From CAZUHK01 sp964620345 (GTDB lineage: Bacteria; Planctomycetota; Phycisphaerae; Phycisphaerales; Zrk34): a stretch of 10,461 nucleotides of DNA. The translations under genes and the position numbers were made by a program. The DNA lies in assembly GCA_964620345.1 (NCBI GenBank), contig CAZUHK010000116.1, forward strand, positions 1 through 10,461. Reading direction: 5' to 3'. A model generated the notes under the pieces. The model worked only from the letters and a program-made list of their open reading frames with translations. It did not search any database and was not told where the DNA came from. This document shows positions 1 through 6,568 of the stretch, piece by piece (the first letter of the stretch is position 1; every line of letters begins with the position of its first letter).

Positions 1-70
1 ACTGGCCCAATGGCTCACCCGGCCAGCCGTGCAGCGGGAGTAGGACACGAGGGAAGACCCAGGGACGCGG

Positions 71-463
71 TCAATTCATCTGCAGGTCGCTCATGGTGTC
101 TTCGAGCACCTTGCTGAGCTCTTCGTTCTGACCGATGCGCATCATCTCGGCGAACAGCTTCATCGCCACCGCGCCCATTTTCTCCTTGTACTTCTCTTCG
201 AGCGCGGCCTTCTTGTCCGCGGGCGGATCGCCGAGTTCTTCCATGCGGGCTTCGATCGACTTCATCCGCTCGCCCAGCTTCTCGAGCTTGGGCTTGGCGG
301 CCTTGGCCGACGCTTCGTCATCGATGTCGCTGAGGATGTCGACCATCTCATCCATCACTTGCATCTGGTCTTCGGCGATGGCGTCGTGGCTGTCGCCGCC
401 GCAGCCGGTCAGGGCCAGCATGATCGCCGCCGCAAGGGGAGCCGCCAGAAGTCGCTTGGTCAT
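71..463 (-). CDS. small lipoprotein of unknown function, helical
   Basis: The 130-residue product starts with a short basic segment (MTKR), a hydrophobic stretch and the lipobox L-T-G-C with the cysteine at residue 21. It should therefore be exported and lipid-anchored after signal peptidase II cleavage. The mature part is very rich in Glu, Lys, Met and Ala. It contains no proline except around PPADKK (about residues 80-85) and reads as two long helices joined by that turn, possibly a helical hairpin or coiled coil. No enzymatic motif is visible and I do not recognise a family. The ATG at 463 is preceded by only a weak purine stretch (GCGAGA). It lies on the same strand as the receiver protein, which ends at 582, but the 118-bp gap makes a shared transcript uncertain. 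The lipobox is seen directly; the anchoring is inferred from it. Confidence 0.8.
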   Translation of the reverse strand: MTKRLLAAPLAAAIMLALTGCGGDSHDAIAEDQMQVMDEMVDILSDIDDEASAKAAKPKLEKLGERMKSIEARMEELGDPPADKKAALEEKYKEKMGAVAMKLFAEMMRIGQNEELSKVLEDTMSDLQMN

Positions 464-581
464 TGTGAGTCTCGCTTTCGTTAGGTGAGTGTAATGTCTT
501 CTGCGCGCGCGAACATAGCAGGACCGAGCATAACAATGATGCGAGTCGCGGGCCAGCGCGTCGCGAATGTGCGATTAGAAC

Positions 582-974
582 TCAACGCTCGGGTCCGACC
601 AGGTCTTCGGCGAGTTGAACGAGGCGTTCGAGGCGGACGGGCTTGTGCAGGTAGGCGTCCACGCCGAGCGTTTCAGCGTAGGCCTGATGGCGCTTGCCCT
701 CGTTGGCGGTGATCATGATCACGTGCGGGGGCTTTTGCATCTGCTTGATCCGCTCGAGCACAAGAAAGCCGCTGCGCTTGGGCAGCATCATGTCCAGCAC
801 GACGAGCTGCGGGTTGTCCGTCTCGCACTTGTGCACGGCGGTGTTGCCATCGGAGCAGCGATCGGTCTGGGCGCCTTCGGCCTTGAGCGCGGCGTCAACC
901 ACCCCCAGCACGTCCGGGTCGTCGTCCACGATGAGAATCTTCGCGTCTTTCAAACGATTGCCGGTGTCGGCCAT
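582..974 (-). CDS. stand-alone receiver-domain response regulator (CheY-like)
   Basis: The 130-residue protein is a single phosphoacceptor receiver domain with no output domain. The standard landmarks are present: acidic pocket D17-D18-D19 at the end of beta-1 (ILIVDDD), phosphoacceptor D61 in VVLDMMLP, switch threonine T89 in MITAN, and conserved lysine K111 in LHKP. In this family a histidine kinase phosphorylates the Asp, and the domain then acts through protein-protein contact. With no DNA-binding or enzymatic domain, the partner cannot be deduced here and no kinase gene is in the window. Start ATG at 974 has a GGAG ribosome-binding site about ten bases upstream. The gene is transcribed away from the 353-bp gap to its right, which should hold its promoter. 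The family call is very firm; the pathway is unknown. Confidence 0.93.
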   Translation of the reverse strand: MADTGNRLKDAKILIVDDDPDVLGVVDAALKAEGAQTDRCSDGNTAVHKCETDNPQLVVLDMMLPKRSGFLVLERIKQMQKPPHVIMITANEGKRHQAYAETLGVDAYLHKPVRLERLVQLAEDLVGPER

Positions 975-1186
975 CAGGGTAAGTCTCCAAGCTAGGGGGA
1001 CTTTGTATCATCCCCGTGCTTCGAGGCCGGGTCAAGGCCTCAGTCGTCGTCTGGGCGCTCTGAACAGGGCCGGCGCATCTGTCTATGCGGTGCTTGTTAG
1101 GGATTACGCCAAACGTTGAGCTGGGGTAGAACGGCTGTTCGGCGCGGGCGCGCTGACTTTAATTCAACCCTTCGCACGGAGGCGGG
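975..1186. other. intergenic region, no recognised gene
   Basis: Together with the doubtful small ORF at 1187-1327, this is the gap between the receiver gene and the DUF1570-type gene. I find no convincing protein, RNA gene or rho-independent terminator in it. It holds a 6-bp inverted repeat, GAGGCC / GGCCTC (1023-1028 and 1036-1041, 7-base loop), which has no T-tract on either strand. It presumably contains the promoter of the receiver gene and the 3' end of the transaldolase-cluster transcript. Confidence 0.5.
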
Positions 1187-1327
1187 TCATGGATGGCGAG
1201 GGACGGGCACGACCTCAATATCGCGCAGTACATCACGCGGGGCTTGGGCATCCATGCCAAGGCGCCTTCCATCAGGCGTTCGCAGGTTAACCGCGAGGCC
1301 TCGCGTGAAGTCGACGAACACCTTCAT
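1187..1327 (-). CDS. possible 46-residue small ORF downstream of the DUF1570-type gene
   Basis: An ATG at 1327 follows the TAA stop of the preceding gene with no gap (TAAATG) and opens a 46-codon frame ending in TGA at 1187-1189. It begins MKVFVDFTRGLAV and ends VVPVPRHP. Immediate stop-start adjacency is a layout that supports translational coupling in bacteria. Against it, the ribosome-binding site is weak, third-position GC is visibly lower than in the neighbouring genes, and no family is recognised. It could be a real small protein, a gene remnant or chance. Confidence 0.25.
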   Translation of the reverse strand: MKVFVDFTRGLAVNLRTPDGRRLGMDAQAPRDVLRDIEVVPVPRHP

Positions 1328-2539
1328 TTACCGGGTAATCTTTCGGACGTGATCCATGAAGGCCGGCTGGAGCTTGGCCGGGTCGCCGAAGTGGCGGGCG
1401 AAGTCGGCGCGGAGCGTGTCGGCGTCGCGTTCGCCCGGCGGTTGGGTGGCCATGTATCGCACGTAGTCGCGCAGGCGCGGCAGGTGGTGGTTGTAGAGGA
1501 AGTGGAACAGCGCCCAGGATTGGGCGTAGGCGCCCAGGCGTTGGGCCTGATGTTCGGGCGGGATGGTGCGGGCGACGAAGTCGGGCAGGGCATCGACGTG
1601 GCTTTGCTTGAGCGCTTCGCGCAGCTCGTACTGGCGCGAGGGGTTGGGCTGGGTCGGGCCGAACGGCACCGCGGGGTTCATCGACTCAAACGCGCAGGCC
1701 AGGCCTTCGCTGAACCACATCGGATACGTGCGGCCGGGGCGTTGGATGCCGGAGTTGTGGGCGAGCTGATGGGCGGCCTCGTGGAGGGTCTGACGGATGT
1801 TGCCGTAGCTGGCGGCGACTTCGTATCGGCGCTTGGCGTTGGCGTAATCGCGCTGGGCCCGGGCGAGGGGGCCTCGCATGGCGGGATTGTTCGCCGCCTC
1901 GCCGGCCCAGCGCTCGACGTCGCTGCCGGTCTTTCGCATCTTCGTAAGCAGCTCTTCGAGCAAGGGGCTGGTGTGGTAGTTGAACATCGCCACGCGGTTG
2001 GTGCGTGAGGAGTAATACCCGCCGGACCATGCGTGGTTGAGCCGATCGACGCGCCGGGCGTACTGCAGGAAGTCGTCGTGCTGGCTGAAGAGGATCGCGA
2101 CCATGCGTTGGCGGGGCGGGGTGGGCATGAAGCCATCGGCGCGAAGCTGGTCGTAGAACTTCTTGGTCGCGGTCTGGAGCAGGCGCGTGCGCGTCTGCGC
2201 CCAGGGGTGGGCGGCGTCGTAGAGGATCAGGTGGTGATCGGTCTGCTGCAGGTACCAGCCCTCGGGGAACTGCTCGGCGAGCCGCGCGGCCTGGGCCGGG
2301 TCATCGCCGATGCCGCGTTCGTTGTGAATCGCCCACAGCAGGCGGTAGCTGTCGGCGTGATCGGGCCGGCGCCGCAGCGCCGCACGAAGCAGCGTGTCGG
2401 CCTGGTTCCACTGCCGGGCCTTGGCCGATGCGACGGCTCGCTGATACAGCACATCGGCGACCGGCGCCGGCGGGGCCTGGGCCGCGGCGAGCCAGGCGAA
2501 CCCCAGCACGCCGGCGATGGCGGCGGCGCGGCAGCTCAT
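1328..2539 (-). CDS. secreted DUF1570-type HExxH metalloprotease-like protein
   Basis: The 403-residue product has an N-terminal signal peptide (hydrophobic residues about 6-20, cleavage probably near AAAQA/P), so it should act outside the cytoplasm. Residues about 30-70 resemble a tetratricopeptide-like helical pair (QRAVASAKARQWNQADTLL). The key feature is HEAAH at residues 253-257. It is followed 21 residues later by E278 in WFSEGLA, the HExxH...E zinc-ligand arrangement of gluzincin-type metallopeptidases. A later segment (AYAQSWALFHFL, residues 337-348) matches the conserved C-terminal helix seen in DUF1570-type proteins, which are abundant in Planctomycetota. Activity is predicted; the substrate is unknown. 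The start ATG at 2539 overlaps the transaldolase stop (ATGA), so translation is likely coupled. The very long minus-strand frame extending further upstream is an artefact that reads through transaldolase out of frame. Confidence 0.82.
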   Translation of the reverse strand: MSCRAAAIAGVLGFAWLAAAQAPPAPVADVLYQRAVASAKARQWNQADTLLRAALRRRPDHADSYRLLWAIHNERGIGDDPAQAARLAEQFPEGWYLQQTDHHLILYDAAHPWAQTRTRLLQTATKKFYDQLRADGFMPTPPRQRMVAILFSQHDDFLQYARRVDRLNHAWSGGYYSSRTNRVAMFNYHTSPLLEELLTKMRKTGSDVERWAGEAANNPAMRGPLARAQRDYANAKRRYEVAASYGNIRQTLHEAAHQLAHNSGIQRPGRTYPMWFSEGLACAFESMNPAVPFGPTQPNPSRQYELREALKQSHVDALPDFVARTIPPEHQAQRLGAYAQSWALFHFLYNHHLPRLRDYVRYMATQPPGERDADTLRADFARHFGDPAKLQPAFMDHVRKITR

Positions 2540-3504
2540 GTCGCGTCGGCCACCCGCCCGCTCACCAGCTCGCGCAGCTTGTTCAGGTCCGCGTCGAATC
2601 GGCGGATGCCCTCGGCCAGCTTCTCGGTCGCCATCGCATCGGCGTTGAGCATCCAGCGGAAGGCCTTCTGGTCCATGTCGATCTTCTGGTAATCGCTGGC
2701 CTTCGCCACCTCGACGCTCAGTGCCCGCTGGACGTCGCCGTCGCGCTCGGCCAGCTCCGCCAGCAGGTCCGGCGCGATCGTCAGCAGATCGCACCCGGCG
2801 AGCGCGACGACCTGGTCGGCCTTTCTGAAACTGGCGCCCATCACCTGGACCGGATGATCGAACTTCTTGAGGTAGTGGTAGATCTCCACGACCGACGCGA
2901 CGCCCGGATCGTCGGCGATGGGGATATCCTCGACGCCTCGATCGGCCTTGTGCCAGTCGTAGATGCGGCCGACGAAGGGGCTGATGAGCGTCGCGCCGGC
3001 CCGGGCCGCGGCCACGGCCTGGCACAGCGAGAACATCAGCGTCATGTTGCAGTGGATGCCCTCGTCTTCGAGTTGATCGGCCACGACCATGCCCTCCCAC
3101 GTGCTGGCAAGCTTGATCAGGATGCGCTCGCGGTCGATGCCGTTGGATTCGTACAGATCGATCAGCCGATGGGCCTTGCCCAGTGACCCGTCGATGTCGA
3201 AGCTCAACCGCGCATCGACCTCGGTGCTGACCCGGCCGGGGATGAGCTTGAGGATCTCCGAGCCGAAGTTCACGAACAGCTTGTCGATCGTCGCTTCCAG
3301 CCGCCAGAACGCGTCGTCCGACTGCGCTTGGCCAAACGCGATGGCCTCATCGACCAGCTCGCGGTAATCCGAATCCTGCGCCGCCTTGAACAACAGCGAA
3401 GGGTTGGTCGTCGCGTCCTGGGGCTGGTGCCGCTTGATCTGGTTGATCTCGCCGGTGTCGGCGACGATCGTGGTCATCCGGCGTAATTGGTCGAGCTGGT
3501 TCAT
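2536..3504 (-). CDS. tal: transaldolase (type 1, TalB-like)
   Basis: The 322-residue enzyme matches Escherichia coli TalB along its whole length. It transfers a dihydroxyacetone unit from sedoheptulose 7-phosphate to glyceraldehyde 3-phosphate in the non-oxidative pentose phosphate pathway, in the cytoplasm. The Schiff-base lysine is K131 in ILIKLASTW. Other family residues sit in register: D16 (VADTG), N34 (DATTNPS), E95 (STEVDAR), T155 (NMTLMFS) and S175 (ISPFVGR). VMGASFR and the C-terminal KLAEGIRRF are also present. The ATG at 3504 gives the same N-terminus as TalB (LRRMTTIVADTG); an in-frame extension upstream has no homology. It is the first gene of a minus-strand cluster, and its TGA overlaps the ATG of the secreted DUF1570-type gene. 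The pairing of a central-metabolism enzyme with an exported protein has no obvious functional logic and may simply reflect shared expression. Confidence 0.97.
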   Translation of the reverse strand: MNQLDQLRRMTTIVADTGEINQIKRHQPQDATTNPSLLFKAAQDSDYRELVDEAIAFGQAQSDDAFWRLEATIDKLFVNFGSEILKLIPGRVSTEVDARLSFDIDGSLGKAHRLIDLYESNGIDRERILIKLASTWEGMVVADQLEDEGIHCNMTLMFSLCQAVAAARAGATLISPFVGRIYDWHKADRGVEDIPIADDPGVASVVEIYHYLKKFDHPVQVMGASFRKADQVVALAGCDLLTIAPDLLAELAERDGDVQRALSVEVAKASDYQKIDMDQKAFRWMLNADAMATEKLAEGIRRFDADLNKLRELVSGRVADAT

Positions 3505-3597
3505 CGTCGGGCCTCGGGGTGAACAATCTGAAAGTCGTGCGTGGTGTAGTATAGAACGCGCGATGGTTCGGGTTCGATCAGAAAGAAGTTGGCCTCG
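3505..3597. promoter_or_regulatory. divergent promoter region between transaldolase and ATP-grasp genes
   Basis: This is the only upstream region for two genes read in opposite directions, so it must serve both unless distant promoters exist. On the minus strand, TATACT (plus-strand AGTATA at 3548-3553) is a good -10 hexamer for transaldolase, with no strong -35 box 16-18 bases upstream. On the plus strand the overlapping TAGTAT / TATAGA could act as -10 for the ATP-grasp gene. The overlap would make the two start sites compete. This is read by eye from the sequence; no operator or riboswitch is seen. Confidence 0.35.
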
Positions 3598-4956
3598 ATG
3601 ATGAGGCGAGCCAACGATGCGGCAATGACACAGGCAGACCATGGCACGGTCGTGCTCACCCACGCGCGGGGCCTGCACGCGCTGGCCGCGGCCCAATCGT
3701 TGGGCCGGCGCGGGCTGAGGGTGTACGGCTGCGACGAGGTGCCGTGGACGGCGCTGAGCTTCTCGCGGTACGTGCGCGACACGTTCGTGCACCGCTCGAC
3801 CCGCGACGAACGGGCGTTCATCGATTCGCTGCGAAGCGAACTCGAACAACGCCGCCCCGCGGACGGCTCGCCGTACGTGCTGATGCCCACCCACCGGGAG
3901 ACGCGGCTGCTGGCGGCGCACCGCGAATCATTGGCGGACGTGATCCGCATCGCCGCGCCGCCGCTGGAGGCGATCGACCGGGTGTTTCCGAAGGATCGGC
4001 TGATCCGCACGGCCGACGCGCTGGGCCTGCCCGCGCCGCGGACGTGGGTGATGGACGCCGAGGCCGATGCGGATGAGCGGATCGCGCAGGTCGATGCGTA
4101 CCCGGTGCTGACCAAGCCGGCCAGCGCCGCGGGGGGCCGGGGCATCCGCCGGGCCGACGATGCGGATCAACTGCGCCGGGCGCTGCGCGAGGCGCGCGTC
4201 GAGGCGCCGGGCGGTCAGCGCGCGTGGCTGATTCAGGAGATGGTCGGCGGCGAGGACTACTGCTTCACCGCGTTGTTCGATTCGGGCCGGCTGGCGGCGC
4301 ACATGACCTACCGCAACCTGCGCACGTTCCCCGGTGACGGCGGGCCGGGCGCGGTGCGTCAGACGGTCGACGCCCAGCCGTGCCGCGCGATCGCCGAGCG
4401 ACTGATGGGCGAGCTCGAATGGCACGGCGTGGTGCAGGTCGATTTCCGCTGGACCGGCGAGGCCGACGATACGCCGCACCTGATCGAGGTGAACCCGCGG
4501 TTCTGGGCGGGGTTGTTCCAGTCGATGGAGTCGGGCGTGGATTACCCGTGGCTGTTGTATCGTTTGATGGTGGACGGCACGGCCCCCGCGGCGCCCGAGC
4601 CGACGGTCGGCACGCGCACGAAGGTGCCGGGGCTGACGCTGCTGTCGGTGATCGACGAGCTGACCGGTGACGAAGGCCACATGCAAGCGATGCGGCGCGA
4701 GGGGCGCGCAGCGCTGAAGCAACTGCGGGACGGCCGGTTCGGCGAGGGGCTGGGCGCGATGGCCGAGGCGGTGGGCCGGGCGGTCGATCTGGACGGGCGA
4801 TGGCAGACGCTGCGGACGGCGCTGCGCGACGGCGAAGGCGCCGCGTGGGAGCTGTTCAGCAGCGACGATCCGGCGGTGTCCCTGGGCGTGATGTGGGTGC
4901 TGGCGTACGTGATGAAGACCGGCGAGCTGCCCGAGGAGATCAAGCGCGCCGGCTGA
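3598..4956 (+). CDS. ATP-grasp carboxylate-amine ligase family protein
   Basis: The 452-residue protein has an N-terminal Rossmann-like pre-ATP-grasp domain (TVVLTHARGLHALAAAQSLG, then GLRVYGCD). The ATP-grasp fold follows at about residues 125-330: K173 in VLTKPASAAGGRGI (phosphate-binding loop), E214 in IQEMVGGEDY, D282 in VVQVDFRW, and E297/N299 in IEVNPRFW (Mg-ATP ligands). ATP-grasp enzymes make an acyl-phosphate and join it to an amine, amide or thiol. About 100 residues after the core (LDELTG onwards) form a helical tail I cannot assign. The tail, and the SEGV..P pattern, recall carbamoyl-phosphate-synthase-like ligases of unknown substrate. Start choices are TTG 3589, ATG 3598, ATG 3601 and ATG 3625. 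I prefer 3598 because GAAAGAAG lies nine bases upstream. The next gene, a C26-type amidotransferase-like protein, starts 13 bases after this stop, so the two are very likely one operon. The substrate is unknown. Confidence 0.85.
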   Translation: MMRRANDAAMTQADHGTVVLTHARGLHALAAAQSLGRRGLRVYGCDEVPWTALSFSRYVRDTFVHRSTRDERAFIDSLRSELEQRRPADGSPYVLMPTHRETRLLAAHRESLADVIRIAAPPLEAIDRVFPKDRLIRTADALGLPAPRTWVMDAEADADERIAQVDAYPVLTKPASAAGGRGIRRADDADQLRRALREARVEAPGGQRAWLIQEMVGGEDYCFTALFDSGRLAAHMTYRNLRTFPGDGGPGAVRQTVDAQPCRAIAERLMGELEWHGVVQVDFRWTGEADDTPHLIEVNPRFWAGLFQSMESGVDYPWLLYRLMVDGTAPAAPEPTVGTRTKVPGLTLLSVIDELTGDEGHMQAMRREGRAALKQLRDGRFGEGLGAMAEAVGRAVDLDGRWQTLRTALRDGEGAAWELFSSDDPAVSLGVMWVLAYVMKTGELPEEIKRAG

Positions 4957-4959
4957 GCG

Positions 4960-4972
4960 AGGAGCGAACCTG
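4960..4972 (+). promoter_or_regulatory. Shine-Dalgarno AGGAG positioned for a CTG start
   Basis: AGGAG at 4960-4964 lies five bases before CTG at 4970. No ATG or TTG in the C26 frame is near it, and the next in-frame candidate is GTG 5024, fifty-nine bases away. Starting at CTG restores the first beta strand of the amidotransferase fold, so the site decides the start. Confidence 0.5.
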
Positions 4973-5692
4973 CGACCCAAGCCGCACATCCTGATCTCGC
5001 TGTCCACCCGCTGGACGCACCGCGTGGGGCTGAGCATGTTCACCTACGGCCGGCTGGTCAGCCGCGCCGGCGCGGTGCCGATCCGCCTGCCGCTGCGCAA
5101 GCGCGACGACCCGCGACGCCGCGCCGCCCACGCCCGCTACCTGCTCGATCGATGCAGCGGGCTGATACTCGGCGGCGGGGTCGATGTCGATCCCTCGCGC
5201 TACGGCACGAACCCACCGACGGGCCCGATCGACCGACAGCGCGATGCATACGAGATCGAGCTGCTCGAAGCGGCGCGGGCGCGGGGGCTACCGCTGCTGG
5301 GCATCTGCCGCGGCTGCCAGTTGCTCAACGTCGTCGAGGGCGGCACGCTTCGCGACCTGCGCGCCGACGGTGCGATGGTGCGGCGGCACGGCAAGGCCGG
5401 GCGGCACGATGTCATTGTCGAGCCGGGGACGGAATTGGCCGACGCGATCGGCGACGATCGGATCGAGCGCGTGCGCTCGTACCACGGCCAGGCGGTCGAG
5501 CGCGTGGCCGATTCGCTGCGCCTCGCCGGCCGGGCCGACGACGGCGTGATCGAGGCGATCGAATGGGCCGACGACCAATGGTGGGCCGTGGGCGTGCAGT
5601 GGCACCCGGAGCTGATGCTCTTCAAACGCCCCGAGCACCGGCTGATCGATCGGCTGGTCGTCGCGTCGCGCCGGCGCGGGCGACATGGCTGA
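4970..5692 (+). CDS. class I glutamine amidotransferase-like / peptidase C26 family protein
   Basis: The 240-residue protein (counted from CTG 4970) resembles the gamma-glutamyl-GABA hydrolase (PuuD) and C26 peptidase group. Visible landmarks are the first beta strand HILISLSTRW, the GGGVDVDP loop, the nucleophile elbow GICRGCQLLNV with catalytic C113, the YHGQAV segment, and H212 with E214 in VQWHPEL completing the Cys-His-Glu triad. Members hydrolyse gamma-glutamyl amide bonds or release ammonia from glutamine for a partner. The previous gene is an ATP-grasp ligase 13 bases upstream, so this could supply ammonia to it or hydrolyse its product. That is inference. CTG is a rare start; GTG 5024 is the alternative but would delete the first strand. 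The last codons (5665-5692) overlap, in another frame, a sulfatase remnant, so the C-terminus may have been altered by a rearrangement. No signal peptide: cytoplasmic. Confidence 0.85.
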   Translation: MRPKPHILISLSTRWTHRVGLSMFTYGRLVSRAGAVPIRLPLRKRDDPRRRAAHARYLLDRCSGLILGGGVDVDPSRYGTNPPTGPIDRQRDAYEIELLEAARARGLPLLGICRGCQLLNVVEGGTLRDLRADGAMVRRHGKAGRHDVIVEPGTELADAIGDDRIERVRSYHGQAVERVADSLRLAGRADDGVIEAIEWADDQWWAVGVQWHPELMLFKRPEHRLIDRLVVASRRRGRHG

Positions 5693-6002
5693 CCGGGCAG
5701 TACACGCGGACGCACGGCGGCTGGCACGTGGGCTACACGCTTGACCCGGATCGGGCGAACATGGCCCATCGCCTGCCCGACCGACACGCCCTACTACGGG
5801 TTTGCCGAGCACGCGAGCAGATGGTGGGTCAACGGCTGTACGGTATCCTGCCCGGCGACGCCGACTGCAACGACCACGACACGCTTCGCAAGGAGCCACC
5901 CCCGCAAGCGCGTTCAAGCCGATCGCAGCGATCGAAGCGAATCAAACCGATTCACGCACCCGGACCTACCTCCCCACGGAGCGGACAACGCCGATGAATA
6001 AT
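5665..6002 (+). pseudogene. frame-shifted fragment of a sulfatase gene
   Basis: Three plus-strand frames in succession read like consecutive pieces of one type I sulfatase. From 5665, the first gives VAPARATWLTGQYTRTHGGW followed by MAHRLPD near 5770. This matches the C-x-P-x-R...LTGxYxxxHG active-site block and the helix before the GYRT strand. A second frame (about 5776-5850) gives TPYYGFAEH, matching the PYYGF segment downstream in the family. A third (5940-6002) gives NQTDSRTRTYLPTERTTP, like the LPxExxxTxWIADR segment. The formylglycine-generating Cys/Ser position is Val here (5665-5667). The section between MAHRLPD and TPYYGF (GYRT...GKWH) is deleted, and both gene ends are missing. No intact start or long frame exists, so it cannot make an enzyme. 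The first block is the most convincing and the third the least. This stretch is the gap between the C26 gene and the exported protein, and I find no other gene in it. Confidence 0.6.
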
Positions 6003-6040
6003 CCGGGGTAGCGCAGTTTCGCCGCGCGGGGAACGGGCAA

Positions 6041-6568
6041 CTATTCGGGCAGTTCGCGATCGTCCCACGTTCCGGCCAGCCATTTGCCGTAGCTGTGGAT
6101 CGGCAGTGAGAACATCGCGACCGACTGCACGCCGCTGCCGTAGGCCTCGCCGTCGGTCGGCACGACGGCGAAGCTGATCACGATCGATCCGTTTTCCCTG
6201 GCGAATGTCCGGTGTTGCTCGCCCAGCAGTTCCTTCAGCGCCAGCTTGCCCGAGGTGCGATGGGCCCGGCCTTTGGGCTGGAGCCGATCGGTGTGTTGCA
6301 CCAGCACGGATCTGGAGACGCAGGTGATCGAACGGACGACGAGTGGCTTGTCGCCCGGCGGCTGCAGCACGTCCAGTCGCCACTGCAGCGCGTGCGTGTC
6401 GTCTGCACGGACGAACCAGGCCCGCACGGCCGGCGTGGCGACCAGCGAGGCGTGCGAGACCTTGGGCAGGTCAAACAACGCCTCGTCGTCGGCCCGGGCA
6501 GGAGCGTGGACGATCAACCCCGCGATGACAGCAAGCGGCAGCAACAACAACAATAAGGCAAGACGCAT
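6041..6568 (-). CDS. exported protein of unknown function
   Basis: The 175-residue product begins with a clear signal peptide: MRLALLLLLLPLAVIAGLIV, then HAPARA with predicted signal peptidase I cleavage after A26. The mature protein of about 149 residues has an alternating hydrophobic pattern (LQWRLDVLQ, LVVRSITCVSRSVLVQ, SIVISFAVVPTD) that suggests a mostly beta fold. It has no recognised catalytic motif and a single cysteine. The start at 6568 is preferred over an in-frame ATG at 6604 because it places the signal peptide at the N-terminus and has GGGAA just upstream on the minus strand. It stands alone on its strand, with no operon partner. A planctomycete-specific exported protein is likely; I assign no function. 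Confidence 0.72.
   Translation of the reverse strand: MRLALLLLLLPLAVIAGLIVHAPARADDEALFDLPKVSHASLVATPAVRAWFVRADDTHALQWRLDVLQPPGDKPLVVRSITCVSRSVLVQHTDRLQPKGRAHRTSGKLALKELLGEQHRTFARENGSIVISFAVVPTDGEAYGSGVQSVAMFSLPIHSYGKWLAGTWDDRELPE

Noticed and set aside
1023..1041. GAGGCC / GGCCTC inverted repeat upstream of the receiver gene
   Set aside because: Only six base pairs with no T-tract on either strand. Expected often in high-GC DNA.
1193..2008. Long plus-strand open frame opposite the DUF1570-type gene
   Set aside because: It mirrors a real minus-strand gene with a signal peptide and zinc motif, and its translation is rich in Val, Gly and Arg with no recognisable domain. High GC produces such shadows.
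2540..3100. N-terminal extension of the DUF1570-type frame to 590 codons
   Set aside because: The extension translates transaldolase DNA in the wrong frame and is Arg/Gly-rich. The signal peptide begins exactly at ATG 2539.
3928..5043. Long minus-strand open frame opposite the ATP-grasp gene
   Set aside because: The plus strand has all ATP-grasp motifs in order. The opposite frame is low-complexity and rich in His, Arg, Ala and Pro.
5920..5934. 15-base palindrome CGATCGCAGCGATCG
   Set aside because: Short, single copy, and inside a decayed gene. GATCG is very frequent in this window.
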